Counted from the stretch's first letter, positions 8,323 to 17,784 are shown. The stretch: 64,000 nucleotides of DNA from Methylobacter sp. (GCA_024636505.1 JAGXGY010000014.1:1-64000); one strand, 5' to 3'. Numbers and translations are program-made. The notes: generated from the letters alone by a model not told the origin.

Positions 8323-11300
8323 TCACCGCTTGGTTTTTTTCTTGAATAGCAATTGATTGACATCATCAATCGCTAAATATAAAGACGGAATCAGAATCAG
8401 GGTGATCAAGGTGGCAAACAGGATGCCGAAACCGATGGAAATGGCCATCGGTATCAGGATGCGGGCTTGCCGGGAGGTTTCTAAAATCATCGGCATTAAA
8501 CCGCCGAAAGTGGTTAGCGTGGTGAGCACAATAGGTCTGAAGCGCTGGATGGCGGCCATTTTAATGATGTCCGCGGCCAGGTGACTGCTATGCCTTTTAA
8601 GATGGCTGGCATGATCGATTAATATCAGCGAATCGTTGATGACGATACCCGATAGCGCCACGATACCGAGTAGACTGACGATGCTTAAGTCGTAGCCCAT
8701 CAGCAAATGTCCGAAAATAGCACCGATTACGCCAAACGGAATGCTGACGATAACGATCAGAGGCATCACATAACTTTGAAACGGGATCGCCAGCAAGATG
8801 TAAATGCCCAGTACGGCAAATATGAAGCTTAATTTAAGGCTGCCAATACTTTCTGCCATGTCGGCTTGTCGACCTTCAAAACTGTATTGCAAGCCCGGGT
8901 ATTTCGCCAATAAGCGGGGCAATTCCGCTACTTTCAAGTCGTTAAGGATGTCGCCGGCTTTACTTCGCGGGGTTACATCGGCTTTTATCTGTACATTACG
9001 CCGACCATTATGCCGGTCAATTTCCATGTAGGCACGCCCACGTTTGATATGGACGACTTCGCGCAACGGTATTTCACGTGCCGGTATCAATGACGAACCG
9101 GCAGTCCAGATCAGCAGATTATCAATGTTGGATTCCAGAATACGCTCATCTTCCGGCAGTCTGACCATTACTTTAAGTTCGTTACGACCGCGTTGCTGCC
9201 GCAAAACTTCGGCGCCGTAAAAGGCGTTGCGTACTTGTCTGGCAACATTTTGCGCGGTCAACCCCAGGCTTTTTCCTTCAGGAAGTACCGTGAAGTCGAG
9301 TTGCTGTTTTCCGGGACTGAAGCCGTCATCAATATCTTTGACGATAGGGTAGGCGCGCAACGCATCGGCCAGTTCATTGCTGGCCTGTTCCAGAATGGCG
9401 AGATTGGAATGATTTAATTCAATGGTAATCGCAGTGCCGCCTCCCGGTCCGCCTGCATCGGATTCGAATAATATCGATTTAATACCTAAAATATCACCGG
9501 TTTGTTGTCGCCATTTCTGGTTAAATTGATCGGTGCTGATGATTTTTTCGCGTATTTCGGGGTCAGCCAGATAGGCTCTTATTTCCGCTTTATTGCTGCT
9601 GTTTTTGCCGACTTCGGTAAAGATCCCCTGTACCAGCTGGTCGCCGTTTTTAATGTGTTTAATGGTTTCCCGCGCGCTGGCAACGATGTTAAGTGCAACG
9701 GCCCGGGTTTTGGCTATCGGTGTCCCGTAGGGCATGGTGACCGTCACCTTGGCATAATCCGATTCGGTTTTGGGAAAGGCGGACATGCCCATCCGACCGC
9801 TTAAGGCATAGGAGAGGGTGCCGACCAATAAGGCAATAGAGACTAAAATAGTCAAATAACGATGGTGTAAAATCAGCTCAAGAAACGCGCCGTAACGGGA
9901 TTCCACCCAGTGTTTAAAAAAGAAACTGAACTGCTGTTGTTTTTGATGAATCCAGCCGTGTTTTTCGTTGTTGTTGACGGGCGACAAGCGACCCAGGTGA
10001 TGCGGTAGTATCAACAGGCTTTCTATCAGCGAAAGCAGAAATACGGTAATAATGACCAAAGGAATCATGTAAAATATTTTGCCGGTTTCACCCGGAATAA
10101 AAAACAGCGGAATAAAGGCGGCGATATTGCTCAAAATACTAAAGGTAACCGGTCCTGCCATTTCCCTGCCGCCCTTGATAGCCGCCTCCATCGGCGACAT
10201 ACCTTGTTGGCGGTAATGGTAAAAATGTTCTCCAACCACGATCGCGTCATCGACTACGATTCCCAGCGCAATAATGAACGCGAACAGGGAAATCATATTC
10301 AGCGATACGCCCAGCAGCGGCAGAAACAGGAACGAACCGAGAAATGCGGTCGGGATGCCCATCATCACCCAAAAGGCCAGGCGTAATTCCAGAAACAGCG
10401 CCAGGACAATAAACACCAGTACCAGTCCTTGAGCGCTGTTACGCATCAGCAAGTCGATGCGTTGTTGATAGGCTTTTGAAGCATCGTAACGAATTTCAGC
10501 TTTTATGCCTTGCGGTAATTGGGCGTTAACGCGTTCTAAATGGCGTATCACTGCATCGGAAATCTGGGTTGGCGATTGTTTGCCGACCCGGTAAATTTGC
10601 AGCATTACTGCCGGCTGTCCATCAAAGCTGGCCGAGTAATCGGTCTCTTCATAGCCGTCATCAATGGTGGCTATGTCGCCCAACAATACGACACTGCCGT
10701 TTGCGGCGGTAATAATGGGGATATGTGCGAATTGTCGGCCGTAATCCTTGCGTTCCTTCATGCGGATCAATATTTCGCCGACATCGGTTTTTACACTGCC
10801 GCCGGGCAGATCAATGCTGGCATTTTGAATACGTTGGGCGATGTTCGCTAACGACAATCGGTAACGGCGCAAGTTTTCCTGGGAAACTTCAACGCTGATT
10901 TCCAGCGGTCTAATACCCTCCAGTTCGATCTGGGTAATATTGGGGTCTTGCAACAACTGGTCGCGGAATTGTTCGGCCAATTCCTGTAGAACGTGTTCTG
11001 TGGCATTACCGTACAACACCAGCGACATATTACGGCGTTTTCTGGACAGCATTTTTACTTTGGGTTCTTCCGCATCCACCGGAAAGGTGGTGATGCGGTC
11101 AACTTCCTGCTGCACATCCTGTACCAGTTGCTGTATATTCGCATCGCTCTGAACCTCAATAGTGACCAGTCCTAGACCTTCTTTGGCGGTCGCATTGACT
11201 TCGTCGATGCCGTCCAGTCCGCTGATCGCGTCTTCAATAACCAGCAAAATGCCGTTTTCGACTTCTTCGGGACTGGCTCCCGGATAAGCAACACTGACAG

Positions 11301-11463
11301 AAATGGTATCGGTTTCAAATTCAGGAAAAACCTCTTGCTTGATCGAAAACATAAACAGCAGTCCACCCAAAACACACGTGGCCATTAATAGGTTGGCTGC
11401 TACGCCGTGACCGGCCATCCAGTTTATCGGACCTTGGTTTTTTGGGTTTTCTATAGGTTGCAT
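8323..11463 (-). CDS. RND efflux pump inner-membrane permease (AcrB-like)
   Basis: 1046 residues from ATG 11463 (MQPIENPKNQGPINWM); a GTG 14 codons upstream is an unlikely start. Homologous to the HAE1/HAE2 resistance-nodulation-division pumps: membrane segment 1 near residue 20, two large periplasmic loops, and segments 2-6 and 8-12. Segment four has the proton-relay aspartates in IALGIVVDDAIVVGEH, and the second half contains the GIVINDSLILIDH stretch. It exports drugs, solvents or other small molecules in complex with the adaptor and outer-membrane channel encoded just upstream. Last gene of a tetR-OMF-MFP-RND operon. Substrate cannot be told from sequence. Confidence 0.93.
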   Translation of the reverse strand: MQPIENPKNQGPINWMAGHGVAANLLMATCVLGGLLFMFSIKQEVFPEFETDTISVSVAYPGASPEEVENGILLVIEDAISGLDGIDEVNATAKEGLGLVTIEVQSDANIQQLVQDVQQEVDRITTFPVDAEEPKVKMLSRKRRNMSLVLYGNATEHVLQELAEQFRDQLLQDPNITQIELEGIRPLEISVEVSQENLRRYRLSLANIAQRIQNASIDLPGGSVKTDVGEILIRMKERKDYGRQFAHIPIITAANGSVVLLGDIATIDDGYEETDYSASFDGQPAVMLQIYRVGKQSPTQISDAVIRHLERVNAQLPQGIKAEIRYDASKAYQQRIDLLMRNSAQGLVLVFIVLALFLELRLAFWVMMGIPTAFLGSFLFLPLLGVSLNMISLFAFIIALGIVVDDAIVVGEHFYHYRQQGMSPMEAAIKGGREMAGPVTFSILSNIAAFIPLFFIPGETGKIFYMIPLVIITVFLLSLIESLLILPHHLGRLSPVNNNEKHGWIHQKQQQFSFFFKHWVESRYGAFLELILHHRYLTILVSIALLVGTLSYALSGRMGMSAFPKTESDYAKVTVTMPYGTPIAKTRAVALNIVASARETIKHIKNGDQLVQGIFTEVGKNSSNKAEIRAYLADPEIREKIISTDQFNQKWRQQTGDILGIKSILFESDAGGPGGGTAITIELNHSNLAILEQASNELADALRAYPIVKDIDDGFSPGKQQLDFTVLPEGKSLGLTAQNVARQVRNAFYGAEVLRQQRGRNELKVMVRLPEDERILESNIDNLLIWTAGSSLIPAREIPLREVVHIKRGRAYMEIDRHNGRRNVQIKADVTPRSKAGDILNDLKVAELPRLLAKYPGLQYSFEGRQADMAESIGSLKLSFIFAVLGIYILLAIPFQSYVMPLIVIVSIPFGVIGAIFGHLLMGYDLSIVSLLGIVALSGIVINDSLILIDHASHLKRHSSHLAADIIKMAAIQRFRPIVLTTLTTFGGLMPMILETSRQARILIPMAISIGFGILFATLITLILIPSLYLAIDDVNQLLFKKKTKR

Positions 11464-11501
11464 CGGAAGGTTTACGGTGTAAAGTTCAAGGTATATGGTT
11501 A

Positions 11502-11517
11502 CCACGCTGCAGCGTGG
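11502..11517. repeat. Short palindrome in the efflux operon
   Basis: CCACGCTGCAGCGTGG is a perfect 16-base palindrome in the 67-base gap between the adaptor and the permease genes. Its core resembles the REP-like hairpins at 4379 and 5753, so it is probably a shortened member of that family. Confidence 0.6.
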
Positions 11518-11530
11518 AACGCTAGAAAGG

Positions 11531-12721
11531 TTAAGGACTGATTGTTTTGTCCATGGTCTTAAGGCTCATGCCTTGCACCGGCGCCGGTAAATCGCTGGTG
11601 ATGATGTCGGCATGATCGGGCAACTGGTCTTTACTCAGATAGATACGGCCTTTTTCAGACCAGAGTGGACTGACTTCCCTGATATCTAGCGTTTGTTTAT
11701 CAGTCATCAGCCAGATTGTATGGCCGTCATGAACGATAGTTTCCGGGAGTTCGATCACCTCGTTAAGGCTGCTTCCTGCAAGTTCAATGCGCACATAACT
11801 GCCCAGCATTAAAGGCGGTGCAGTTTTGTTGGTCGCTTTTTGGCTGAGCGGGTCGTCAACTTCAATAATGACTTTTGCCATACGGCCTTCCGGTTCGATT
11901 TCCGCTTGCAGGCGTTTAATGATTCCGGTTCGGTAAATATTTTTACCCCAAGCGGTTTCGTAACGTATTTTTACCGGAGAGCCTTTGTCGCTATTGATGC
12001 CGGGGATTTTGAGCCAATGTAATTTATCGACAGGAACGGACGCATTGATCCAGAAATTGTCGGTTCCTACCAGTTTTGCCAGCGGCGTACCGGTTGAAAA
12101 AGCCGACATCCAGGCACCGATATTGGCGTTTCGTGAGGTAATGATCGCGTTAAACGGTGCGGTCGGACGAGTACGTTCCAGATTCAGCTGCGCCTGTTTC
12201 AGCGAGGCTTCTGCCGCCGCCAACGCCGCTTTGGCTGCGTTCAGATGCGGTTTTCTCAGTACCAATTCCCGTTCCTGGGCAGTCAGTTCCATGCCTAATA
12301 ATTGGAATTCCCGTTTGACGATAGCTTGTTGTCCCTGTTCCATTTTCAGGTTGAATTGCGCCTTGGCAAGCTCGTTTTCGCTTTGCTTGATAGTCAACAG
12401 ATAGTCGGTCGGATCAAGCTGAACCAGCGGCTCGCCTTCTTTAAGCATGCCGCCTTCAATAAAGTTGGGGCTGATACTGACCACCATGCCGCTGATACGC
12501 GGGGTCAGGTTGACGCTTTGTGAAGGAATCACCGTGCCCATGGCGTAAACAGTCGTTTGATGGTTGATGACCTCCGGTTTGATGGTTTGTACCAGCGGCG
12601 CATGAGTCTTGGACGGGGCGCGGACGGCTCGCGGTTTGTTGGTCATCCAGTAATAAGATAATCCGCCTACTGCAATAATAATCAGTAGCGCCGGTAACAG
12701 TTTTATCAATTTCTTAAGCAT
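11531..12721 (-). CDS. RND efflux periplasmic adaptor (membrane fusion protein)
   Basis: 396 residues. An N-terminal membrane segment (LLPALLIIIAVGGLSYYWMT) anchors it without a lipobox. Then a barrel-sandwich (lipoyl-like) half at about residues 60-100, a helical hairpin with coiled coil (about 100-175, EASLKQAQLNLERTR), the second lipoyl half (TAPFNAIITSRNANIGAWM) and a beta-barrel plus membrane-proximal domain. It bridges the RND permease and the TolC-like channel. The gene lies between the channel and permease genes, same strand. Confidence 0.92.
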   Translation of the reverse strand: MLKKLIKLLPALLIIIAVGGLSYYWMTNKPRAVRAPSKTHAPLVQTIKPEVINHQTTVYAMGTVIPSQSVNLTPRISGMVVSISPNFIEGGMLKEGEPLVQLDPTDYLLTIKQSENELAKAQFNLKMEQGQQAIVKREFQLLGMELTAQERELVLRKPHLNAAKAALAAAEASLKQAQLNLERTRPTAPFNAIITSRNANIGAWMSAFSTGTPLAKLVGTDNFWINASVPVDKLHWLKIPGINSDKGSPVKIRYETAWGKNIYRTGIIKRLQAEIEPEGRMAKVIIEVDDPLSQKATNKTAPPLMLGSYVRIELAGSSLNEVIELPETIVHDGHTIWLMTDKQTLDIREVSPLWSEKGRIYLSKDQLPDHADIITSDLPAPVQGMSLKTMDKTISP

Positions 12722-12744
12722 GATTACGGTTCAAAGTAAAAAAA

Positions 12745-14091
12745 TCAGTTCCTGCCGCTCGCCAGGGCCCGGTAAAGGTTGATCCGGTAGTCGATAAGCT
12801 GTTGCTGTGCCAGCAAGCGGTTGCGTTCAAGGTTTTGCTGGCTGAGCAATGCTGACAGCACTCGCAGAAAATCCATAGCGCCGTAAACATAACGCGAACG
12901 AATTTGGACGGTAGCCAGTTGCGATAATTGCACCTGTTTGTTGAGGTTAAGCGTTAACTGGTATTGCTGGTGTTCCTGGATCAGCGCATTTTCAACTTCT
13001 TGAACGGCATTGAGCAGGGCATTTGCGTAGTTGTTTACCGCTTCGGCAGAAACGGCTTGACTGCGTTCAACTTCGGCAATACGACGACCGCCGTCTATTA
13101 ATGGCATGACCAGATTGCCGGCAATTGTTGCCATCCAGTTATTAAACAGCGATTGCAAATCAGGGGCGCTGGTGTCGATTCCTGCGGATAAACTGAGTTT
13201 AGGGAACCGGTCGGCAATCGCCGAAGCGATCCGCTGATCGGCCGCCTGAATGCGAAAATAGGCCTTGCGAAGATCAGGTCTGCGTTGTATCAAGTCGGCG
13301 CTTAAACCGGTTTCGGGAATCGGCGGCAACACTGGGAAGTTATGCTGTTCAGGTATGACAACGGTACCGGGCGATTTGCCGATTAAAATAGCCAGTTGAT
13401 TTTCCAAAACGCTAATGTTGGCGATAACGCTTAGCCGACTGCCGATCACAAATTCCAGCAACTGGCTTTGTTGGAAAACATCGGCGGCGGTGGCTTGTCC
13501 GAGCCGGAAGCGAGTGGTTATCATGGCAGCATTATCATGGTTAACCTTTATCTGATTGTCAAGCAGCGCTAACTGCTGACGTTGTTCGACCAGCTTATAC
13601 CAGTTACTGGCTATTTCCGCCGACACTGAAATGGCGGCGCCGGCAACATCTTCTTCGGCGGCTTTGGTGTCCAGTTCGGCTGCATCAAGATTGGCGCGAA
13701 TACGACCCCATAAATCCAGTTCGTAACTGGCGGCCAGTCCCGTGGTGAGGCTGTTGATCGTGGAACTATCGGTGCTTTTTTGCGTGGCGCCAAAACTGCC
13801 GTTGACCGCCGGAATGAGTTCGGCACCGCTTTTTTTGGCAACCGCCCGGGCTTGTTCCAATCGGTTAAATGCGGCAAGCACAGTGAAACTTTCGTTCAGC
13901 GCCTGATCGATCAAGCGGTTAAGCGCGCTATCATTAAACGTCAGCCACCATTGATTAGGGGCTTGGGTGCGTCCAGTGACGGAAAATTTTTCCGGTAAAT
14001 TAACCGGCGTTGGGACATCTTTAATAGCGACGGAACAGGCAGTGGTTGCCGACAATAACAACATCAAGGCAGATTTTGTAAAGGCCTTCAT
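12745..14091 (-). CDS. TolC-like outer-membrane efflux lipoprotein (NodT family)
   Basis: About 448 residues from ATG 14091 (MKAFTKSALMLLLSATTACS); an ATG six codons upstream at 14109 would overlap tetR and is less likely. The signal peptide ends in a lipobox-like SATTAC, so the mature protein is lipid-anchored at its cysteine. Two repeats of the outer-membrane efflux protein domain follow, with the conserved GLAASYELDLWGRIR and QRRPDLRKAYFRIQAADQRI segments and long helices forming the tunnel. It starts two bases after the tetR stop codon, suggesting translational coupling. Confidence 0.92.
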   Translation of the reverse strand: MKAFTKSALMLLLSATTACSVAIKDVPTPVNLPEKFSVTGRTQAPNQWWLTFNDSALNRLIDQALNESFTVLAAFNRLEQARAVAKKSGAELIPAVNGSFGATQKSTDSSTINSLTTGLAASYELDLWGRIRANLDAAELDTKAAEEDVAGAAISVSAEIASNWYKLVEQRQQLALLDNQIKVNHDNAAMITTRFRLGQATAADVFQQSQLLEFVIGSRLSVIANISVLENQLAILIGKSPGTVVIPEQHNFPVLPPIPETGLSADLIQRRPDLRKAYFRIQAADQRIASAIADRFPKLSLSAGIDTSAPDLQSLFNNWMATIAGNLVMPLIDGGRRIAEVERSQAVSAEAVNNYANALLNAVQEVENALIQEHQQYQLTLNLNKQVQLSQLATVQIRSRYVYGAMDFLRVLSALLSQQNLERNRLLAQQQLIDYRINLYRALASGRN

Positions 14092-14092
14092 G

Positions 14093-14737
14093 TTAATTAT
14101 TGTTGTCATGGCGAATCGCGGCCATGCCGGCCAGTGAGAATTTCACCACATGCTCGGCAAAGGCTTGTGCATCTTTCAGGTCCATGACATAGCGGCGGGT
14201 TTCATCGCTCAACTTCATGTTTTTAACTTTCAGCAAGTGAAAGCATTGGCCGATAATGCTGGCGTGACAAAACTGCAGTTGTTTGTCGGTCGCATTATCT
14301 CCCAGCACTTCCTTGATTAGCGCCATTAAGACTTGGCGTTCCGGGTTGATTTCCTGCTCCATGATTTTTTGCAACAGGCTGGTTTGTTGCGCCATTTCCT
14401 TGTGGACGATCGCAAAAAAACTGGAGTCGGGGTCGGCAATCCGGGCTATCAATGATTTGATCCGTCCGGCCAGGCGCACTTCAGCGGAGGTGCCTGGAGC
14501 AATGCCGCCGTCAGAGGGATGGTTGCGCAAGTCTTGCTGAAAAGCATAGCGCCAGGCTTCCAGGTACAGGTTTTCCTTGTCGCCGAAATGATAATTGACC
14601 GAGGCAATATTGGTTTCGGCCTGCTCGCAAATTTCTGCGATGGTGGCCTCCTGATAACCTTTATCTGCAAAAATCCGGCAAGCAGTGACCAGCAAGCGTT
14701 GGCGAGTTTTTAGCGGCGGAGTCATTTTATGGGGCAT
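14093..14737 (-). CDS. TetR/AcrR-family regulator (CecR-like)
   Basis: 214 residues: an N-terminal TetR helix-turn-helix (about residues 10-60; TIAEICEQAETNIASVNYHFGDKENLY) and a helical ligand domain resembling the CecR/YbiH type (HKEMAQQTSLLQKIMEQEINP). First gene of the efflux operon, so it probably represses its own operon and responds to pump substrates. Start ATG at 14737; a second in-frame ATG four codons later (14725) is also possible. A palindromic site lies just upstream (14753-14782). Confidence 0.92.
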   Translation of the reverse strand: MPHKMTPPLKTRQRLLVTACRIFADKGYQEATIAEICEQAETNIASVNYHFGDKENLYLEAWRYAFQQDLRNHPSDGGIAPGTSAEVRLAGRIKSLIARIADPDSSFFAIVHKEMAQQTSLLQKIMEQEINPERQVLMALIKEVLGDNATDKQLQFCHASIIGQCFHLLKVKNMKLSDETRRYVMDLKDAQAFAEHVVKFSLAGMAAIRHDNNN

Positions 14738-14752
14738 GAATAAAATTTTAAG

Positions 14753-14782
14753 GTATATTTCAAACGGACATTTTAAATATAC
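14753..14782. promoter_or_regulatory. Candidate TetR operator upstream of the efflux operon
   Basis: GTATATTT (14753-14760) and AAATATAC (14775-14782) are perfect inverted repeats with a 14-base spacer, 16 bases before the tetR start. Position and symmetry fit an autoregulatory TetR-family operator, and the AT-rich arms overlap where the promoter would be. Inferred; binding not shown by sequence. Confidence 0.5.
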
Positions 14783-15039
14783 ATTAGAAAAATTATTTTA
14801 ACAACAGCGGCTGAATATTCAACCGGTAATAGGTATGCACATTGATTAACCGACAGCTGTCCGGGGATTACAGGGGCGATGCCTTGTAGAACGGAATAAG
14901 CCGGTTCAAGCGACAGCGGCAACCGTGTTGCCTATACATTAGGTGCAGGAGGTAGAGCAATGCAGGAGCAATTGCCGAGGAGCGGTAGCGTTTTTGGGTA
15001 GTCTGATTTCAGCCTGCATCAACTAGTAAAGACAGGTGT
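14783..15039. other. Intergenic stretch without a visible gene
   Basis: No convincing reading frame, RNA gene or repeat was seen between the efflux operator and the small membrane protein gene. It should contain part of the tetR promoter. Confidence 0.5.
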
Positions 15040-15231
15040 CTAGTGGCGTTTTTCACGGCGAAATAGGCCAAAGACTAATATTGCGGCAACTACGATGCCC
15101 GTTAATACCATATTTTGCTTGGAGGCACCTAACATATAAGCAATGGCAGCACCGGTACCCATTCCCAGTCCGGTAAATGCCAAGCTACGCATCACCCGGC
15201 ATAGTGAACAATCTTGATTGTAAGGTTTCAT
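15040..15231 (-). CDS. Small two-helix membrane protein with CxxC
   Basis: 63 residues: an N-terminal CSLC motif (residues 8-11), then two membrane segments (about 17-35 and 40-56, separated by a SKQN turn) and a basic RREKRH tail that should stay in the cytoplasm. The frame has a normal ATG start and a protein-like composition. Not recognised as a named family. It stands alone between the efflux operon and a PilZ gene. Confidence 0.55.
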   Translation of the reverse strand: MKPYNQDCSLCRVMRSLAFTGLGMGTGAAIAYMLGASKQNMVLTGIVVAAILVFGLFRREKRH

Positions 15232-15353
15232 CGCTTTTCTATCTCGTAGTGGGTTTTAATCGGGTTCTGACGGTTAAGCAGCCGGATGTGGGCGACTTCA
15301 GCTGAACAGGTACCCGTCATTTCCAAATTGACTAAATACTCGCTGAGTATCGT

Positions 15354-15935
15354 TTAAGCTGAAGACTGTTCATTGACAAGCGATTTTTTTTGTAATTGCT
15401 GCCATTGCATGCGCACGACATGTTTAATGAGCAATTCCTGGTCATCTTGTTTAATGTCGGTGAAATCGACGCTAATCAGAAACTGATCAGGCTGAATTTG
15501 TTGGCAGTTAACCACTTTAGCGTAAACAAGGATGAGTGCCAGCATACCGGGCAGAAACATTTCTATAGCTAGGTTCTGACCGATGTCTAAAGAAATCGGC
15601 TGGTAGAAGGCCACGCCGGTAGCGCTTAAATTGACGTTAAGAGCCTTTTGCACATCTATATCGCTTCCCACGAACATTACCGTCTGGGCAACAGCATTGA
15701 TTTTTGCGTCTAATACTTTGAACAGCTCTGCTATTTTGGCGTCCTTTTTATCCAGGCTTTGAATGATGATTAAGGCTTCCTGGGACAAAACATCCAGTAT
15801 TGCCGCTAATGAGTATTCATTAGGCAAATGCCTGATACCCAAGTCGGCTGTTTTCGGATCAATTAGCCGATAAGAAAGGTTAATCGTGTCATCAATTCTG
15901 AATGAACGTCGTTTTTCTGTTGTTGTATTGTGCAT
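15354..15935 (-). CDS. PilZ-domain protein next to a stator operon
   Basis: 193 residues. The N-terminus has KRRSFR, the arginine motif that contacts c-di-GMP in PilZ domains, and residues about 98-190 look like the beta-barrel with NLSATGVAF in the place of the D/NxSxxG motif. The middle (about 35-95) is a helical region of unknown type. It overlaps the stop codon of the upstream pomB-like gene by one base, so it is the third gene of a pomA-pomB-pilZ operon. A role as a c-di-GMP-dependent regulator of this stator, like YcgR, is a fair inference from context. Confidence 0.75.
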   Translation of the reverse strand: MHNTTTEKRRSFRIDDTINLSYRLIDPKTADLGIRHLPNEYSLAAILDVLSQEALIIIQSLDKKDAKIAELFKVLDAKINAVAQTVMFVGSDIDVQKALNVNLSATGVAFYQPISLDIGQNLAIEMFLPGMLALILVYAKVVNCQQIQPDQFLISVDFTDIKQDDQELLIKHVVRMQWQQLQKKSLVNEQSSA

Positions 15936-16792
15936 TATGGTTCCTGAATTAAAGCTTTTTGTCCGGGTAATTGCGAGTCTGCATTGATTTCGTCATTGTT
16001 CTGAATCAAAACTATTTCAACCCGCCGATTAATGGCGCGATTTTGCGCTGTATCATTCGGAGCTAAAGGATGGGTGTCGGCATGCCCCTCAATCAAAAAC
16101 CGGCCGGACTCAATTTTATTGGATTCAATCATTAGCTGAGTTACAGTCACCGCGCGTGATGACGATAATTCCCAGTTGGAGCGATAGGCGTTGTTTCTAA
16201 TGGGAATGTTATCAGTATGACCGGCAACGATGATTTTACCTTCCGATTCGGCGATAGAGTCGGTAATTCTATCCATGACCAGGCTAAAGCCGGATTGTAA
16301 ATCAGCACTGGCTGAGGCAAATGAGCCTTTTTCATTGATGCGCAGTATGATTTCAAAACCTTTGACCTCGACCGTCACCATGCCACGGTCGATTTCGCCT
16401 TGCAGCTGCTCTTTGATTTTTTCTGCCTGCTGCTTGATTTCCTCCTGCTTTTTTTCAAGCTGCAGCTGCTTGAGCTTTTCCAGATCCTGCCGATTATCCG
16501 CAAGCAACTCGGCAGATTGCTTAATCTCTTCCAATATTGTCGGCGTTATTTGGGCGGGCGTAAAATGCTCCATGATAACGCTGGTACCCTTGGGAATATC
16601 TTCAACCTGAAGCTCGCGCTGTACGCCAAAGGCTTCTTTCAGGGAGTTGGCAACCTTCTTGAACTTGATGACATCCATACTGGCCATAGACAGTAATAGA
16701 ACGAAAAAACACATCAATAATGACATCAGGTCGGCAAAAGTCGCCAACCACATGGGGGCGCCTGCCGGAGGGCACTTAGGACTATCAGCCAT
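15935..16792 (-). CDS. PomB/MotB-type stator protein
   Basis: 285 residues. N-terminus MADSPKCPPAGAPMWLATFADLMSLLMCFFV places the ion-carrying Asp (about residue 21) at the start of the single membrane segment, as in PomB. A Lys/Glu/Gln-rich coiled coil follows (about residues 85-135) and then an OmpA-like peptidoglycan domain (VAGHTDNIPI, NWELSSSRAVTV, EGHADTHPL). It is distinct from the MotB at 6341-7234. It follows the pomA-like gene by two bases. Confidence 0.9.
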   Translation of the reverse strand: MADSPKCPPAGAPMWLATFADLMSLLMCFFVLLLSMASMDVIKFKKVANSLKEAFGVQRELQVEDIPKGTSVIMEHFTPAQITPTILEEIKQSAELLADNRQDLEKLKQLQLEKKQEEIKQQAEKIKEQLQGEIDRGMVTVEVKGFEIILRINEKGSFASASADLQSGFSLVMDRITDSIAESEGKIIVAGHTDNIPIRNNAYRSNWELSSSRAVTVTQLMIESNKIESGRFLIEGHADTHPLAPNDTAQNRAINRRVEIVLIQNNDEINADSQLPGQKALIQEP

Positions 16793-16794
16793 GA

Positions 16795-17550
16795 TTAATC
16801 CTCTTCATCGCGTTTTTTTCCGGCAACATAGGTGTTCAGCAGCGTCTTTAATACTTTAGGGTTGGTGCCTGCCTGCAGATTGCCAATAAAGCTAACGACC
16901 AGGTCTTTATTGGTCTTTTCATAATTCTGGATACTGGCCAGTTTATCGATCATCGGCAATGCGAACACGTTGGCGATCATGGCGCCGTATAGTGTAGTCA
17001 GCAAGGCTACCGCCATCGCCGGGCCGATGGCCGCAGGGTCGGACATATTGGCCAGCATTTGCACAAGCCCCACTAAGGTACCGATCATGCCCATTGCAGG
17101 CGCTAAGTCGGCAACACCTTTCCACATATTTTGTCCGACTTCATTACGTCTGATCATCAAGTCAATTTCTTGCTGGAGTAAACTTTGAACAAAATCAGGG
17201 GCATTGCCGTCAACGCACAGCCGGATACCTTTTTTCATAAATGGATCGGTAACGTCGACCGAATCCAGTGCCAGTAAGCCGCTTTTGCGCGCTAGATCGG
17301 CAAGGGAAACGGCTTCTTCTATCAGTACACTGGGGTTATGGTTTTTATTCATGAATGCTCTGCCGGCAACAGAGAATGAACGCAAAAAATCCGCCAGCGG
17401 CAAGCGCATCAGAGACACGCCAAAAGTACCGCCAAAGACGATGAGAATGGACGGCACATCGACAAACAGCATGAAATCGCCGCCGGTTACGATGGCAGCT
17501 GCGATAATGCCAATACCTAACACAAAACCCGCTAATGTTGCAAAATCCAC
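16795..17550 (-). CDS. PomA/MotA-type stator protein
   Basis: 251 residues, the shorter PomA-like form (E. coli MotA is about 295). N-terminus MDFATLAGFVLGIGIIAAAIVTGGD is typical of PomA; the loop carries LQQEIDLMIRRNEVGQNMWKG with the FliG-contacting charges, and segment three has APAMGMIGTLVGLVQML. Forms the stator with the downstream gene. Sequence type favours sodium coupling but this is not proven by a single residue. First gene of the three-gene operon. Confidence 0.9.
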   Translation of the reverse strand: MDFATLAGFVLGIGIIAAAIVTGGDFMLFVDVPSILIVFGGTFGVSLMRLPLADFLRSFSVAGRAFMNKNHNPSVLIEEAVSLADLARKSGLLALDSVDVTDPFMKKGIRLCVDGNAPDFVQSLLQQEIDLMIRRNEVGQNMWKGVADLAPAMGMIGTLVGLVQMLANMSDPAAIGPAMAVALLTTLYGAMIANVFALPMIDKLASIQNYEKTNKDLVVSFIGNLQAGTNPKVLKTLLNTYVAGKKRDEED

Positions 17551-17587
17551 TCAGTTATCCTCTAAAGGTTAAAATATCATTATTTAT

Positions 17588-17610
17588 CGCTTAATTATAA
17601 TAGTTAAGCG
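17588..17610 (-). terminator. Hairpin between soxZ and the stator operon
   Basis: CGCTTAA (17588-17594) and TTAAGCG (17604-17610) form a 7-bp stem with a nine-base loop in an otherwise AT-rich gap (17551-17784). It could end soxYZ transcription. No long U tract follows on the minus strand, so terminator function is uncertain. Confidence 0.35.
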
Positions 17611-17784
17611 GCTGATAACAGAAGCGCTAATCAATAAATTATGTCTATAAGATCAGCAACAAAGCCTTTTTAAGTAAAGTTGAATTATCGAATCGGCACC
17701 TCTGTTAAGCAGTGCTTTTTATCTCGTTAGCGTATAAATGATTATTTATAGGATGATTTCTAAAAAAGCCATGGAGAATGCATG

